The translations under genes were made by a program, and so were the position numbers. This document shows positions 36,127-45,702 of a stretch of DNA of 64,000 nucleotides, piece after piece. Where the stretch lies: assembly GCF_025979885.1 (NCBI RefSeq), contig NZ_CP110139.1:4608001-4672000 (forward strand), read 5' to 3'. The notes below the pieces were generated by a model that did no database searches, was not told the DNA's origin, and saw only the letters and a list, made by a program, of their open reading frames with translations. The stretch's first letter is position 1, and each line of letters opens with the position of its first letter. Source of the DNA: Hymenobacter sp. YIM 151500-1. GTDB lineage: Bacteria; Bacteroidota; Bacteroidia; Cytophagales; Hymenobacteraceae.

Positions 36127-36300
36127 CCCCACTCCCCCGGCCCCTCCGGGAGAGGGGCGCCAAGCGTCAGCTGCAAGCTGCAAGCCATAAGCTGCAAGTC
36201 TGTTCTAAGCTTGGAGCCTGAAGCTTGTGGCTTGTAGCTCCAGAACGCTCCCCTCTCCCAGAGGATTCTGCGCATCAAGCGGCGTGGGCCGGGGTGGGGT
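36127..36300. repeat. AGCTTGCAAGC-type inverted repeat, copy 2
   Basis: Two inverted halves fill the gap between the GH30 and GH5 genes. The left half has CCCCTCCGGGAGAGGGG and AGCTGCAAGCTGCAAGC; the right half has AAGCTTGTGGCTTGTAGCTC, CCCCTCTCCCAGAGG and GCGCATCAAGCGGCGTGGGC. It is the same family as 18170-18298 and 57600-57765. Confidence 0.75.
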
Positions 36301-36360
36301 CCGCGGGGCCGTACGCCAGCCCGAGGACTACTCCCATATTCTACCTCAACCATCATTCTC

Positions 36361-38703
36361 ATGCGCCTTTCTACTACTTCTCGTTTTCGCCGTTGCGGCG
36401 CCTTGGCGGGGCTGCTGGCCCTGCTGCTGTGCCTGACCCACGCTGCCTGGGCGCAGAGCTTTCTGCGGGCCAGCGGGCCGCGCATCGTAAATGCCAGCAA
36501 CCAGGAGGTTATCCTGAACGGCATGAACCTGGGGGGCTGGCTGGTGCAGGAAGGCTACATGATGAAGCCCGGCTGGCAGGGCCTCAACGGCCGCCAAACC
36601 CAGGGCACGGTAAAGCAAACCCTCTACAATGCCGGCATGAGCGAGGCCGACGTGGAAGCCTTTTACCAAAGCTACCGCAACAACTTCATCACCAAGGCCG
36701 ACCTCGACTACATTGCCGCCCAGGGCTTCAACTGCGTGCGGCTGCCCCTGCACTACGACCTGTTTCTGACCCCCAGCCAGCGGGCCGTGCGCAACGGCGT
36801 GCTGCGCGGCACCACCTCCTACGAGGCCTACGTGGGGGCCCTCACCAGCTGGTACAACGCCAACCAGCTGTTCACGGACCCAGCCAATATGGAGGCCCTG
36901 CGCCTGATTGACAACGTGCTGAGCTGGGCCGCGGCCAACCAGCTGTACGTCATCCTGGACCTGCACGCCGCGCCCGGCGCCCAGGGCACCGACCTCAACA
37001 TTGCCGATGCCCTGGTGCCGCTCGATTTCTGGACCCGGCCCATTTATCAGGACATCACCAACCGGCTGTGGGCCACCATTGCGGCGCGCTACAAGAACGA
37101 CGCCCGCATTGCCATGTACGACCTACTCAACGAGCCCAACAATGTGCCCACCAACCAGCAGATCAACAGCGTGCTACAGCGCCTTATCAACACGGTGCGG
37201 GCCCAGGGCGACCAGCACCTGCTGCTGCTCGAAGGCAACGGCTGGGGAAACGACTACAACTACCTGGAGAAGCGCACTTTCACCAACACCGCCAACCTGG
37301 TCTACAACTCGCACCGCTACAGCGGCGCCACCTACCCGCTCGACAACAACGTCAGCTCCACTGACCCCGGCAACGCCAACAACCTGCGCACCATCGGCAA
37401 CCTCACCCGCTTCCGCACCGACAACGACGTGCCCATCTGGGTAGGCGAAACCGGCGAAAACACCGACGCCTGGATGAACGAAGCCGCCCGCAACCTCAAT
37501 TCGGTGGGCATCGGCTGGTGCCACTGGACCTACAAGCGCTTCGAGAACGGCAACAACGCCGCCTTTATGCACATCAACCCGCCCTATATCGTGGACGGGC
37601 CCGCCGGCCTGGGCCAGGTGCTGGAGAATATCAAGTTCGCCAACTGCGTGCCCAACACCACCGTCCGGGCCGTGGCGCCTAACCTGAACGGCATCGTGAA
37701 CTACCCCGGCGGCGGCAACTACTACGGCACCGGGAGCAGCGGCGTGGCTACATTCTATAAGAACTGCAACTACGACGGCGCCGCCGTGGCCTTGCCCGCC
37801 GGCGACTACACCCTGGGCCAGCTGCAAAGCCGCGGCATTCTTAACGACGATGTGTCGTCGCTGCGCGTGAACAGCGGCTACGAGGTACAGCTCTTCGAGC
37901 ACGACAACTTTCAGGGCGCTTCGCTGACGCTTACTGTCAGCAACAGTTGCCTGGTGGCCAATGCCTTGGGCACTGGCAACTGGAACGACAAGGCGTCTTC
38001 CATCCGGGTGCGGGCGCGCAACACGGCTCCCATCGGCAGCACCATTTGGCTGCGCGGCAGCAACGGCCAGTATGTGTCCTCGGAAAACGGCACCCAGCCC
38101 ATCACCTGCAACCGCCCCAGCGTGTCGGGGTGGGAGGCCTTCACGGTAGTGGATGGCGGGGGCGGCAAGGTGGCCTTGCGCGGTTTCAACGGCAAGTACG
38201 TGTCCTCGGAAAACGGGGAGCGGCCGATGACGTGCACCCGCGACGCCGTGTCGGGCTGGGAGGCGTTTGACTGGCTGGTGAATGCCGACGGCACCATCAG
38301 CCTGCGGGGCTTCAACGGCCGGTACGTTTCCTCGGAAAACGGCACCCAGGCCATGACCTGCAACCGCCCGGCCATTTCGGGCTGGGAAGCCTTCAGCTAC
38401 GGCGTGTTAGGCGCCGCGCGCGGGGCGGTGGCCGGCAGCGTGGCGCCGGGCAGCAGCCAGCGCACCGAGGTCAGCTTCTATCCTAATCCGGTAGTCAGCC
38501 GCCTCGTCTACCAGCTGCCGGCCGGCGTCACCGCTCACTCGCTTACCGTACTCGACCTGGCGGGCCGCGCCGTGCTGCGCCAGCGCGCCGACGGCGCCGG
38601 GCCAGAGCATACCCTGGATGTTTCGGGGCTCAGGAATGGGCTGTACGTTGTTCGGCTGGCCGGGCCAAAGTTTTCCACTACCTTCAGAATCAGCAAGCAG
38701 TAG
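36361..38703 (+). CDS. GH5 glycosidase with beta-gamma-crystallin, fascin-like trefoil and T9SS domains
   Basis: A 780-residue secreted protein. A signal peptide (1-31, HAAWAQ) precedes a GH5 barrel (about 32-440): acid/base E258 in LLNEPN, nucleophile E363 in WVGETGEN, and [13 protein letters not shown]. The subfamily cannot be fixed by eye, but the cluster suggests a beta-glucan target. A beta-gamma-crystallin domain follows (about 461-550; NDDVSS, NDKASS). Next is an unusual domain of three repeats, each with G-[QKR]-YVSSENG and SGWEAF (about 559-680), resembling a fascin-like/actin-crosslinking beta-trefoil, which often binds carbohydrate or large polymers. A T9SS domain ends it (about 705-780; [14 protein letters not shown]). 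A paralogous GH5 barrel is encoded at 55674-57551, without crystallin or T9SS domain. Confidence 0.9.
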   Translation: MRLSTTSRFRRCGALAGLLALLLCLTHAAWAQSFLRASGPRIVNASNQEVILNGMNLGGWLVQEGYMMKPGWQGLNGRQTQGTVKQTLYNAGMSEADVEAFYQSYRNNFITKADLDYIAAQGFNCVRLPLHYDLFLTPSQRAVRNGVLRGTTSYEAYVGALTSWYNANQLFTDPANMEALRLIDNVLSWAAANQLYVILDLHAAPGAQGTDLNIADALVPLDFWTRPIYQDITNRLWATIAARYKNDARIAMYDLLNEPNNVPTNQQINSVLQRLINTVRAQGDQHLLLLEGNGWGNDYNYLEKRTFTNTANLVYNSHRYSGATYPLDNNVSSTDPGNANNLRTIGNLTRFRTDNDVPIWVGETGENTDAWMNEAARNLNSVGIGWCHWTYKRFENGNNAAFMHINPPYIVDGPAGLGQVLENIKFANCVPNTTVRAVAPNLNGIVNYPGGGNYYGTGSSGVATFYKNCNYDGAAVALPAGDYTLGQLQSRGILNDDVSSLRVNSGYEVQLFEHDNFQGASLTLTVSNSCLVANALGTGNWNDKASSIRVRARNTAPIGSTIWLRGSNGQYVSSENGTQPITCNRPSVSGWEAFTVVDGGGGKVALRGFNGKYVSSENGERPMTCTRDAVSGWEAFDWLVNADGTISLRGFNGRYVSSENGTQAMTCNRPAISGWEAFSYGVLGAARGAVAGSVAPGSSQRTEVSFYPNPVVSRLVYQLPAGVTAHSLTVLDLAGRAVLRQRADGAGPEHTLDVSGLRNGLYVVRLAGPKFSTTFRISKQ

Positions 38704-38871
38704 CCCTCCTTTTTCCGGGCCGCAAGGGTGAAGGGAAGAACGGATGTAGAGACGCGGCCCTTCGCGTGTGCCTGCTAAACGACACGGCCTGAACGGCTAC
38801 CTGCCCGAACGGCGCGGATGACGAAGCGCGAATACGCGTCGCTGCATCGGTTTACTTCATTTTCTTTTTCA

Positions 38872-40344
38872 ATGCCTTCCAGAACTCTCTCCGTTCTTTC
38901 TCTGACCATCCTTGGCCTGAGTGCTGCGGCGCAACAGCCCGCCCCTAAGCCTGCCAGTGCGGCCCCTTATTCGGCGGCGGGCCGGCAGGTGCAGGTGTAC
39001 ACCACGGCCGCCGGCACCGAGTTGCGCCTGGCCGCCGCCGACAAGCTCACGTTTCAGGCGCAGCCCCAGCCCCTGGAAACCCAGCCCACCGTGTTTGTGG
39101 ACCCTGCGCACCAGTTTCAGACCCTGCTCGGCATTGGTGGGGCCATGACCGATGCCGCGGCCGAAACGTTTGCCCGACTACCCAAAGCCCAGCAGCAGGA
39201 GTTTCTGCAGGCCTACTACAGCCCCAGCCAAGGCATCGGCTACACGCTGGCCCGCACCACCATTCACTCCTCCGACTTCAGCAGCGGCTCCTACACCTAC
39301 GTGGCCGATAACGACAAGGAGCTGAAGAGTTTCAGCGTGAAGCACGACGAGCAGTTTCGGATTCCGTTTATCAAGCAGGCCCAGGCTGCCGCCGGGGGCC
39401 GGCTGACCATGTACGTAAGCCCGTGGAGCCCGCCGGCCTGGATGAAAGACAATAACAGCATGCTGCAAGGCGGCAAGCTGCGGCCCGAATTCCGCCAGGC
39501 CTGGGCCAACTACTTCGTGAAGTTTATCCGGGAGTACGAGCGGCAAGGCATTCCCATGTGGGGCCTCACGGTGCAAAACGAGCCCATGGCCAAGCAGCGG
39601 TGGGAGTCCTGCATTTTCACGGCTGAGGAGGAGCGCGACTTCGTGAAAGGCTACCTGGGCCCCACGCTGAAAAAGGCAGGCCTGGGCGACAAGAAGCTCA
39701 TCGGGTGGGACCATAACCGTGACCTGCTCTACCAGCGAGCCGCCACGCTCTTCGACGACCCCGAGGCCAGCAAGTATTACTGGGGCCTGGGCTACCACTG
39801 GTACGAAACCTGGACCGGCAGCGCCATGCAGTTCGACAACCTGCGCCGCGTGCACGAAACCTACCCCGACAAAAACCTGATTTTTACGGAAGGCTGCGTC
39901 GAGAACTTCAAGCTGGACAACGTGAACGACTGGAAGCTGGGCGAGCGGTACGGCCACTCGATGATTAACGACTTCAACGCCGGCACCGTGGCCTGGACCG
40001 ACTGGAACGTGCTCCTGAACGAAACCGGCGGCCCCAACCACGTCGGCAATTTCTGCTACGCCCCCATCATCGGCGACACCAAGGCCGGCAAGCTCATCTA
40101 CACTAACGCCTACCACTACATCGGCCACTTCTCGAAGTTCATCCGGCCCGGCGCCCGGCGCATTGCCACCGCCAGCAGCCGCGACGTGCTCGAAACCACC
40201 GCCTTCCGCAACCCCGACGGCACCGTGGCCGTGGTCGTGATGAACCGTACCGACAAAGAGCAGCCCTTCCAGCTCTGGATTCGCGGCCAGGCTGCTCCCG
40301 CCACCAGCCGCCCCCACTCGATTATGACGCTGGTAGTAAAGTAG
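38872..40344 (+). CDS. GH30 glucosylceramidase-type glycosidase
   Basis: A 490-residue protein with a signal peptide (about 1-20, LGLSAAAQQ) and a GH30 catalytic barrel with beta-sandwich (about 60-490). Features include FQTLLGIGGAMTDAAAETF, SPWSPPAWMK, acid/base E237 in VQNEPMAKQRWESC, and nucleophile E340 in IFTEGCVE. It resembles the glucosylceramidase-like GH30_1 group, whose bacterial members include beta-glucosidases and beta-1,6-glucanases. No lipobox or T9SS domain is present, so it is probably periplasmic. The ATG at 38872 gives the signal peptide; a longer in-frame form starting at 38818 is unlikely. It differs clearly from the lipoprotein GH30 at 34669, suggesting separate locations or substrates. 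Confidence 0.9.
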   Translation: MPSRTLSVLSLTILGLSAAAQQPAPKPASAAPYSAAGRQVQVYTTAAGTELRLAAADKLTFQAQPQPLETQPTVFVDPAHQFQTLLGIGGAMTDAAAETFARLPKAQQQEFLQAYYSPSQGIGYTLARTTIHSSDFSSGSYTYVADNDKELKSFSVKHDEQFRIPFIKQAQAAAGGRLTMYVSPWSPPAWMKDNNSMLQGGKLRPEFRQAWANYFVKFIREYERQGIPMWGLTVQNEPMAKQRWESCIFTAEEERDFVKGYLGPTLKKAGLGDKKLIGWDHNRDLLYQRAATLFDDPEASKYYWGLGYHWYETWTGSAMQFDNLRRVHETYPDKNLIFTEGCVENFKLDNVNDWKLGERYGHSMINDFNAGTVAWTDWNVLLNETGGPNHVGNFCYAPIIGDTKAGKLIYTNAYHYIGHFSKFIRPGARRIATASSRDVLETTAFRNPDGTVAVVVMNRTDKEQPFQLWIRGQAAPATSRPHSIMTLVVK

Positions 40345-40378
40345 GGGCGCGTTGCACGCGCCCGCCGGAACTGCTCCG

Positions 40379-40493
40379 CCAAAGAATGTAACGCGAAGTT
40401 CCACTTCGCGAAGCGTCAGGAAGTCACTGATTGAACTATCAGCCACACGACCCTGACGCCTCGCGAAGTACAACTTCGCGTTACATTCTTTGG
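40379..40493. repeat. Double-hairpin inverted repeat (CGCGAAGT element)
   Basis: The left arm at 40379-40420 starts CCAAAGAATGTAACGCGAAG and pairs with the right arm at 40451-40493 with about three mismatches over 42 bases. Each arm also contains its own hairpin, CGCGAAGT-nnn-ACTTCGCG. It lies between the convergent GH30 and AraC genes, where it could terminate both. The structure is like a small non-autonomous repeat. Confidence 0.8.
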
Positions 40494-40553
40494 CCTCCTC
40501 TATAACAGTAGCCGTTCAACCGAGCGGGAAAAAACGACAACTGCGCGGCACCA

Positions 40554-41468
40554 TTACTGCGCCGAAAACCGAAAGGCCGCCGGCGTCAGGCCGGTTTTGC
40601 TTTTAAACAGACGGCTGAAATACTGTGGGTACTCGAACCCCAGGCGAAAGGCCGTTTCGCTGATGGTGAGCGAGGTGGTGAGCAGGAGCCGCTTTGCCTG
40701 CTCAATCAGGGCGTTGTGAATGTGCTGCTGGGTGGTCTGGCCCGTGAGCGTGCGCAGCATGTCGCTCAGGTAAGCCGGCGACACGTGCAGGGCGTCGGCG
40801 AAGTGCTGCACTGTGGGCAGCGGCTGCTCGTGGTGCTGGGCGAAGTAGGCCGTCAGCAGCGCCTCGAAACGGGTTAGTAAATCGTGCTCCACGGTGCGCC
40901 GGGTCAGGAACTGGCGGTGGTAGAAGCGGTTGGCGTGGGTGAGCAGCACGTCCAGCTGCGCCACCAGCACGTCCTGGCTGAAGGCGTCGATGGGCCGCTC
41001 GTACTCGTTTCGGATGCTGTGCAGCAGGCCGTTGAGCGTGCTTTCCTCTTGGGCCGACAGGTGCAACGCCTCGTGCACAGCGTAGGAGAAGAAGCCATAG
41101 CCGGCTATCTTCTTGCCCAACGGATACTTTCGCAGCAGCTCGGGGCTAAAGACCAGCATCCAGCCTTCCAGTCTGGAAACATCCAGTGTCGCATCCACCG
41201 CAAAGACTTGTCCGGGCGCCAGAAAGCCTAATACGCCTTCGTTAAAGTCGTAAGCTTGGTGTCCGTAATGGATACGCCCTTTAAAGTCTTTTTTAAGCCA
41301 GATGGTATAGAGCTGCTGCACCACCGGCGTAAGTGGCCGCGGGGTGGTGCGGGTCAGGGCCAAATCAATAACTGTGAGCAGCGGATGCGTCGGCGGGGGT
41401 AGCCCGACAAACCGCGTATAATCAGTTACCGTGTTCAGCAAGTGGAAATCTTTGGCGGGCTGTTTCAT
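40554..41468 (-). CDS. AraC-family transcriptional regulator
   Basis: A 304-residue regulator with an N-terminal cupin-like sensing region (about 45-170; GVLGFLAPGQVFAVD) and a C-terminal pair of helix-turn-helix units (about 205-300; VQHFADALHVSPAYLSDMLR, then ISETAFRLGFEYPQYFSRLF, ending TGLTPAAFR). The partner is the aldo/keto reductase immediately upstream on the same strand, 128 bases away. An AraC regulator next to an aldo/keto reductase is a common bacterial pairing, so it probably controls that gene rather than glycan use. The start at 41468 gives a normal-length protein. Confidence 0.9.
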   Translation of the reverse strand: MKQPAKDFHLLNTVTDYTRFVGLPPPTHPLLTVIDLALTRTTPRPLTPVVQQLYTIWLKKDFKGRIHYGHQAYDFNEGVLGFLAPGQVFAVDATLDVSRLEGWMLVFSPELLRKYPLGKKIAGYGFFSYAVHEALHLSAQEESTLNGLLHSIRNEYERPIDAFSQDVLVAQLDVLLTHANRFYHRQFLTRRTVEHDLLTRFEALLTAYFAQHHEQPLPTVQHFADALHVSPAYLSDMLRTLTGQTTQQHIHNALIEQAKRLLLTTSLTISETAFRLGFEYPQYFSRLFKSKTGLTPAAFRFSAQ

Positions 41469-41596
41469 TGCAGTACAGCTGAGTTGGCTGCGGTAGCTTC
41501 TCGGAGAAGAGTATCCACGGAGTGAAAAAGGAAGGAGTGATGAGTGTCGGCTTCCTTCGCTTTGCTGCGGCGGCTAGCACCGACTGCTGCAACAGC

Positions 41597-42589
41597 CTAC
41601 AGACCTGCCGGATACGCCGCGCCGGCCGCGCTGCCCACCGGCATAGCGGCTTCCAGCTCGGCCCGTTCCGCTGGGCTTAGTACCAGGCTGGCGGCGGCCA
41701 CGTTTTGCTCCAGGTACTGGCGGCGCTTGGTGCCTGGTATAGCCACCACACCCTGGGCCAGCACCCAGGCCAGTGCCAGCTGGGCCGGCGTGACGCCTTT
41801 GGCCTGTGCCACTGCTTGCAGCTTTTCCACCAGTGCCAGGTTTTTATAGAAGTTTTCGCCCTGGTAGCGGGGAAAATTACGACGCGAGTCGTCGGCTGCG
41901 AAGTCGTCGGGCGTCTTGATTTCACCCGACAAAAAGCCCCGGCCCAGCGGCGAGTAGCCCACGAAGCCGATACCCAGCTCACGCGCAGCTTCGAGCACGC
42001 CGTTTTCTTCCACGCCCCGGTCAAACAGCGAATACTCGGTTTGGAGCGCCGTGATGGGGTGCACGTGGTGGGCGCGACGCAGGATGTCGGCTGGCACTTC
42101 GCTCAGGCCCAGGTAGCGCACTTTGCCTTCTTCCACCAGCCGGCTCATGGCGCCTACCGTCTCCTCGATGGGGATGTTGGGGTCGAGGCGGTGCAGGTAG
42201 TAGAGGTCGATGTACTCCGTGCCTAAGTGGCGCAGGGAGCGTTCCACCGACTTGCGCACGTACGCCGGCTGGCCGTTGCGCTGCCAGGTGAGGGCGCCCT
42301 GGTCATCAATCTCAAACCCAAACTTGGTGGCCAAAATGACCTGCCCACGCTTGCCGGCCACGGCCTGGCCTACCAGCCGCTCGTTGTCGAAGGGGCCGTA
42401 GATGTCGGCCGTGTCGAGCAGGGTCACGCCCAGCTCCAGGGCGCGGTGAATGGTGGCTATGCTTTCGGCGGCGTCGGCTTGGCCGTACACGCTGCCGCCG
42501 GGGAAGCCCGTCATGCCCATGCAGCCCAGGCCTTCGATGGATACTTCCAGGCCTTGGCTGCCCAGCGGTACTTTGTTGAGGATGCTCAT
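41597..42589 (-). CDS. Aldo/keto reductase
   Basis: A 330-residue NADPH-dependent oxidoreductase of the aldo/keto reductase superfamily, cytosolic, expected to reduce aldehydes or ketones. The catalytic tetrad can be followed: D and Y in [11 protein letters not shown] in LATKFGF, and H in YYLHRLDP. The late region [15 protein letters not shown] and the NADP-binding [16 protein letters not shown] are typical. The ATG at 42589 starts [10 protein letters not shown]; the open frame further upstream lacks family sequence. The AraC regulator lies just downstream on the same strand. The substrate is unknown and no link to the glycanase genes is evident. Confidence 0.92.
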   Translation of the reverse strand: MSILNKVPLGSQGLEVSIEGLGCMGMTGFPGGSVYGQADAAESIATIHRALELGVTLLDTADIYGPFDNERLVGQAVAGKRGQVILATKFGFEIDDQGALTWQRNGQPAYVRKSVERSLRHLGTEYIDLYYLHRLDPNIPIEETVGAMSRLVEEGKVRYLGLSEVPADILRRAHHVHPITALQTEYSLFDRGVEENGVLEAARELGIGFVGYSPLGRGFLSGEIKTPDDFAADDSRRNFPRYQGENFYKNLALVEKLQAVAQAKGVTPAQLALAWVLAQGVVAIPGTKRRQYLEQNVAAASLVLSPAERAELEAAMPVGSAAGAAYPAGL

Positions 42590-43193
42590 ACGCGGAGGTG
42601 AGAGGGAATAAGGGTGAAGAATATGTTTCCCAAAGGTCCCGAGCTTACCCTCCCTAGTCGCTATACAAACCGCAGCTTCTGCAACACAAAACACTGGCCG
42701 CGCCGCTGTAAAGTCCAGGCAGCCACGCCCTATCCAGAGCGGTTTACTAACCGGTGAACAGGGTATGTAGATACTTCCGCGGGCGACTCTATGTGCTTCA
42801 TATAATTATAAATCTTTATGCCTTGCAAAGGTTGCTAGACCGTCCTGCTTCATCTGGCGTCCGCGCAGCCGGAGGCGGAGTCGAAGCATTTCTACTGCTT
42901 CGTTGAACGATTGAGTTAGCCAGCGGTAGAGATGCTTTGACTCCGCCTCCGGCTGCGCGGACGCCAGATGAAGCATGACAATAGGTGTGGCAACCTTAGC
43001 ACGCCAGATGCTTCGACTGCGCGGACGCCAGATGAAGCAGGACGGTCAGGCGACTTCCTAGACAGCTTCCGCCTCTGTTGGCTAACTCTCCAAAAACATG
43101 ACTTCCGGGTACCGACCTGCCCCCTAACTAGCAAGTCAGTCCCCGGAAGTCCCCGCGCGAGTCCCACAACAGGCGCGGGTACGGTCTGGGCCG
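42590..43193. other. Intergenic region dominated by inverted repeats
   Basis: No gene is supported. Most of the region is a nested inverted repeat (42838-43047) of the family that recurs near 47.96, 53.38 and 62.88 kb. No terminator is evident directly after the GH3 stop at 43194. Confidence 0.55.
42838..43047. repeat. GAAGCATCTCTAC-type inverted repeat, nested copy
   Basis: GACCGTCCTGCTTCATCTGG from 42838 is matched by its complement ending at 43047. An inner pair, TCCGCGCAGCCGGAGGCGGA and its complement, closes around a centre with TTTCTACTGCTTCGTT. The right arm appears twice in tandem (near 42955 and 43015), as if one end was duplicated. Confidence 0.8.
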
Positions 43194-45518
43194 CTACTGC
43201 GCGGCCAGTGTGAAGGTGGTCATCTGCACGTCGCGGGAGTTGCCGCCCACCATCACCTGAAACTCGCCCGGCTCGGCCACGAACTGCAAGTCCTGGTTGT
43301 AGAACTTCAGGTCGTCGGGCGTGAGGCGGAAGGTGAGTGTGCGGCTCTCGCCCTTCTTCAAAAAGACTTTCTGGAACCCCTTCAGCTCCTGCACGGGCCG
43401 CGAGATGGAGCCCACCACGTCGCGGATGTAGAGCTGAGCCACTTCTTCGCCGTCGTAGCTGCCGGTGTTTTGCACGGTAACGCGCACTTCCAGGGCGCCG
43501 GTGGGGCCAAGCGTGGTGGTGCTCAGCTGGGGCTTGCCGTACTGGAAGGTGGTGTAGCTGAGCCCGTAGCCGAACGGGTACAGCGGGTCGTTGACCTCAT
43601 CGAGGTAGCGCGACTTGTACTTTTCGAGCTGCACGCCCAGGTAGGGCCGGCCGGTGTTTTTGTGGTTGTAATACAGCGGAATCTGGCCCACCGACCGCGG
43701 AAACGTGGCCGTAAGCTTGCCCGAGGGGTTGTAGAGGCCAAACAGCACGTCGGCAATGGCGTGGCCGGCCTGGGTGCCCGCAAACCACGTTTCCAGCAGG
43801 GCGTCGGCGTTTTCGTCTTCCCAGGTCAGCGTCAGCGGGCGGCCGCTCATCAGCACTACCACCAGGGGCTTGCCGGTTTGCTTCAGGGCCTTGAGCAGGG
43901 CCAGCTGCTGGCCGGGAAGCCCCAGGTCGGCGCGGCTGGCCGCCTCCCCCGACATGCCCTGGGCCTCGCCCACCACGGCCACCACCACATCCGCCTGGCG
44001 GGCCACCTGCACGGCCTCCTCGATTTGGGCCGCGGCGGGGCGCGGGTCGATGTCGAGGGCGCCGCCGTGGGCGTTGAGGCGGGCAATGAGCTGGGCGTCG
44101 TCGGTGAGATTAACGCCGCGGGCAGTTAGCACTTTCACCGCGCTGCCGGCCGCCTGCCGGATGCCCTGCTCCACCGACACGGCCTGCTTCCAGTCGCCGG
44201 CGGCGCTCCAGGAGCCCAACACGTCGTGCTGGCGGTTGGCCAGGGGGCCCACCAGGGCCAGGGTGCCGGTTTTGCGCAGGGGCAAGGTGCTGTTGCGGTT
44301 CTTGAGCAGCACCATGCTCTTGCGGGCCACGTCGCGGGCGGCGTCCAGATACTCTTTCTTCATCAGCGTGGCCTTGGCCCGCTTCTCGGTGACGCCGCGG
44401 TAGGGGTCCTGAAACAGGCCCAGCTTGTACTTGGCTTCCAGCACGCGGCGGCAGGCCTGGTCAATCTGCTCCTGTTTTACGGTGCCTTCCTTCAGGTTTT
44501 GGGCCAGGTTTCTCAGGAATACCTCGCCCACCATGTCCTGGTCGATGCCCGCGTTCAGGGCCAGGGCCGAGGTTTGCGCGTCGTTGCCCAGGCCGTGGTT
44601 GGTCATTTCGTTGATGGAGGTGTAGTCCGTCACCACGAAGCCGCGGAAGCCCCACTGCTGGCGCAGTAAGTCCGTCATCAGCCACTTATTGCCGGTAGCC
44701 GGCACGCCATTGATGTCGTTGAACGACGACATCACGGAGCCGGCCCCGGCGTCGAGAGCGGCTTTGTAGGGCGGCAGGTACTCGTTGTACATGCGCGGCA
44801 GGCTCATGTCGGTGGTGTTGTAGTCGCGGCCGGCTTCGGCGGCGCCGTAGAGGGCAAAGTGCTTCACGCAGGCCATCACCGCGTTACTGCGGCTCAGGTC
44901 GTTGGTGGGGCCCTGGTAGCCGCGCACCATGGCCCGCGCAATCTGAGAGCCAAGAAAAGGGTCTTCGCCGGCTCCTTCCGAGATGCGGCCCCAGCGCGGG
45001 TCGCGGGCAATGTCGACCATAGGCGAGTACACCCAGTTGATGCCGTCGGCGGCGGCTTCTTCGGCGGCCACGCGGGCACTGCGCTCCACGGCGGCCAGGT
45101 CCCAGCTGGCCGCCATGCCCAAGGCAATGGGGAAGATGGTGCGGTGCCCGTGGATAACGTCGTAGCCGAACAGCAGCGGGATGTGCAGGCGCGTTTCTTT
45201 CACGGCCATTTCCTGGAGCTTGCGGGCCGCCGTGGGCGTGAACGTGTTCAGCACCGCGCCCACCGCGCCGCGCCGGATGTTGGCGTCCACGTCCTTGCTG
45301 ATTACCGGCCCGGTTACGTCAAAGCCCACGGTTATCAGGTTCAGCTGCCCGATTTTCTCCTCCAGCGTCATCTTCTGCATCAGGGCACTAATGAAGCCGG
45401 TCATCTTCGGATCGTCGGCGGCGGAGGCAATGGTGGTACGCGGAGGCGAGGCTGCCTGTTGGGCTTGTAGTGGCAGGCCCAGCGCCAGCAGCAAAGCAGT
45501 GCGGAAGAATCGTTTCAT
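43194..45518 (-). CDS. bglX: GH3 beta-glucosidase, BglX type
   Basis: A 774-residue periplasmic beta-glucosidase with a signal peptide (about 1-20) and the standard GH3 layout: an N-terminal barrel (about 40-380), an alpha/beta sandwich (about 400-630) and a fibronectin-III-like domain (about 660-770). The catalytic nucleophile is D298 in FVVTDYTS; KHFALYGAAEAGRDYNTTDM and GEAQGMSGEAASRADL are typical of BglX. It should release glucose from beta-linked oligosaccharides brought in by SusC/D. It is the last gene of the minus-strand run susC-susD-PKD lipoprotein-GH16-GH3, 184 bases after the GH16 gene, with a long inverted repeat between. No lipobox or T9SS domain is present. Confidence 0.93.
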   Translation of the reverse strand: MKRFFRTALLLALGLPLQAQQAASPPRTTIASAADDPKMTGFISALMQKMTLEEKIGQLNLITVGFDVTGPVISKDVDANIRRGAVGAVLNTFTPTAARKLQEMAVKETRLHIPLLFGYDVIHGHRTIFPIALGMAASWDLAAVERSARVAAEEAAADGINWVYSPMVDIARDPRWGRISEGAGEDPFLGSQIARAMVRGYQGPTNDLSRSNAVMACVKHFALYGAAEAGRDYNTTDMSLPRMYNEYLPPYKAALDAGAGSVMSSFNDINGVPATGNKWLMTDLLRQQWGFRGFVVTDYTSINEMTNHGLGNDAQTSALALNAGIDQDMVGEVFLRNLAQNLKEGTVKQEQIDQACRRVLEAKYKLGLFQDPYRGVTEKRAKATLMKKEYLDAARDVARKSMVLLKNRNSTLPLRKTGTLALVGPLANRQHDVLGSWSAAGDWKQAVSVEQGIRQAAGSAVKVLTARGVNLTDDAQLIARLNAHGGALDIDPRPAAAQIEEAVQVARQADVVVAVVGEAQGMSGEAASRADLGLPGQQLALLKALKQTGKPLVVVLMSGRPLTLTWEDENADALLETWFAGTQAGHAIADVLFGLYNPSGKLTATFPRSVGQIPLYYNHKNTGRPYLGVQLEKYKSRYLDEVNDPLYPFGYGLSYTTFQYGKPQLSTTTLGPTGALEVRVTVQNTGSYDGEEVAQLYIRDVVGSISRPVQELKGFQKVFLKKGESRTLTFRLTPDDLKFYNQDLQFVAEPGEFQVMVGGNSRDVQMTTFTLAAQ

Positions 45519-45544
45519 TCGGTGGTGGGTGGAGAACCTTATCC

Positions 45545-45689
45545 CCCTCTCCGTTGCCTCACCCCCTAGCCCCCTCTCCTTCAGAGAAGGGGACTAGTTT
45601 CTAGCTCACTAGAACTAGTATTATCTAGCACTAGAACTAGTTCCCCTCTCTTTTGGAGAGGGGGCTAGGGGGTGAGGCAACGGAGAGGG
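45545..45689. repeat. Perfect 35-bp-arm inverted repeat between GH16 and GH3 genes
   Basis: The arms at 45545-45579 and 45655-45689 (starting CCCTCTCCGTTGCCTCACCC) are perfectly complementary. Imperfect pairing continues inward through CTAGTTCCCCTCTC-type sequence. It resembles the element at 4111-4360. Lying inside an apparent operon, it may weaken or stabilise the transcript between GH16 and GH3. Confidence 0.85.
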
Positions 45690-45702
45690 AGTGAGGTCCG
45701 GC

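Noticed and set aside
40554-42589. AraC regulator and aldo/keto reductase as part of the glycan system
   Set aside because: This pairing is common on its own and neither protein has a feature tied to polysaccharide use; they are probably independent genes within the region.
42838-43047. CRISPR array, suggested by repeated short units
   Set aside because: The units are inverted copies with no regular spacers and no cas genes nearby.
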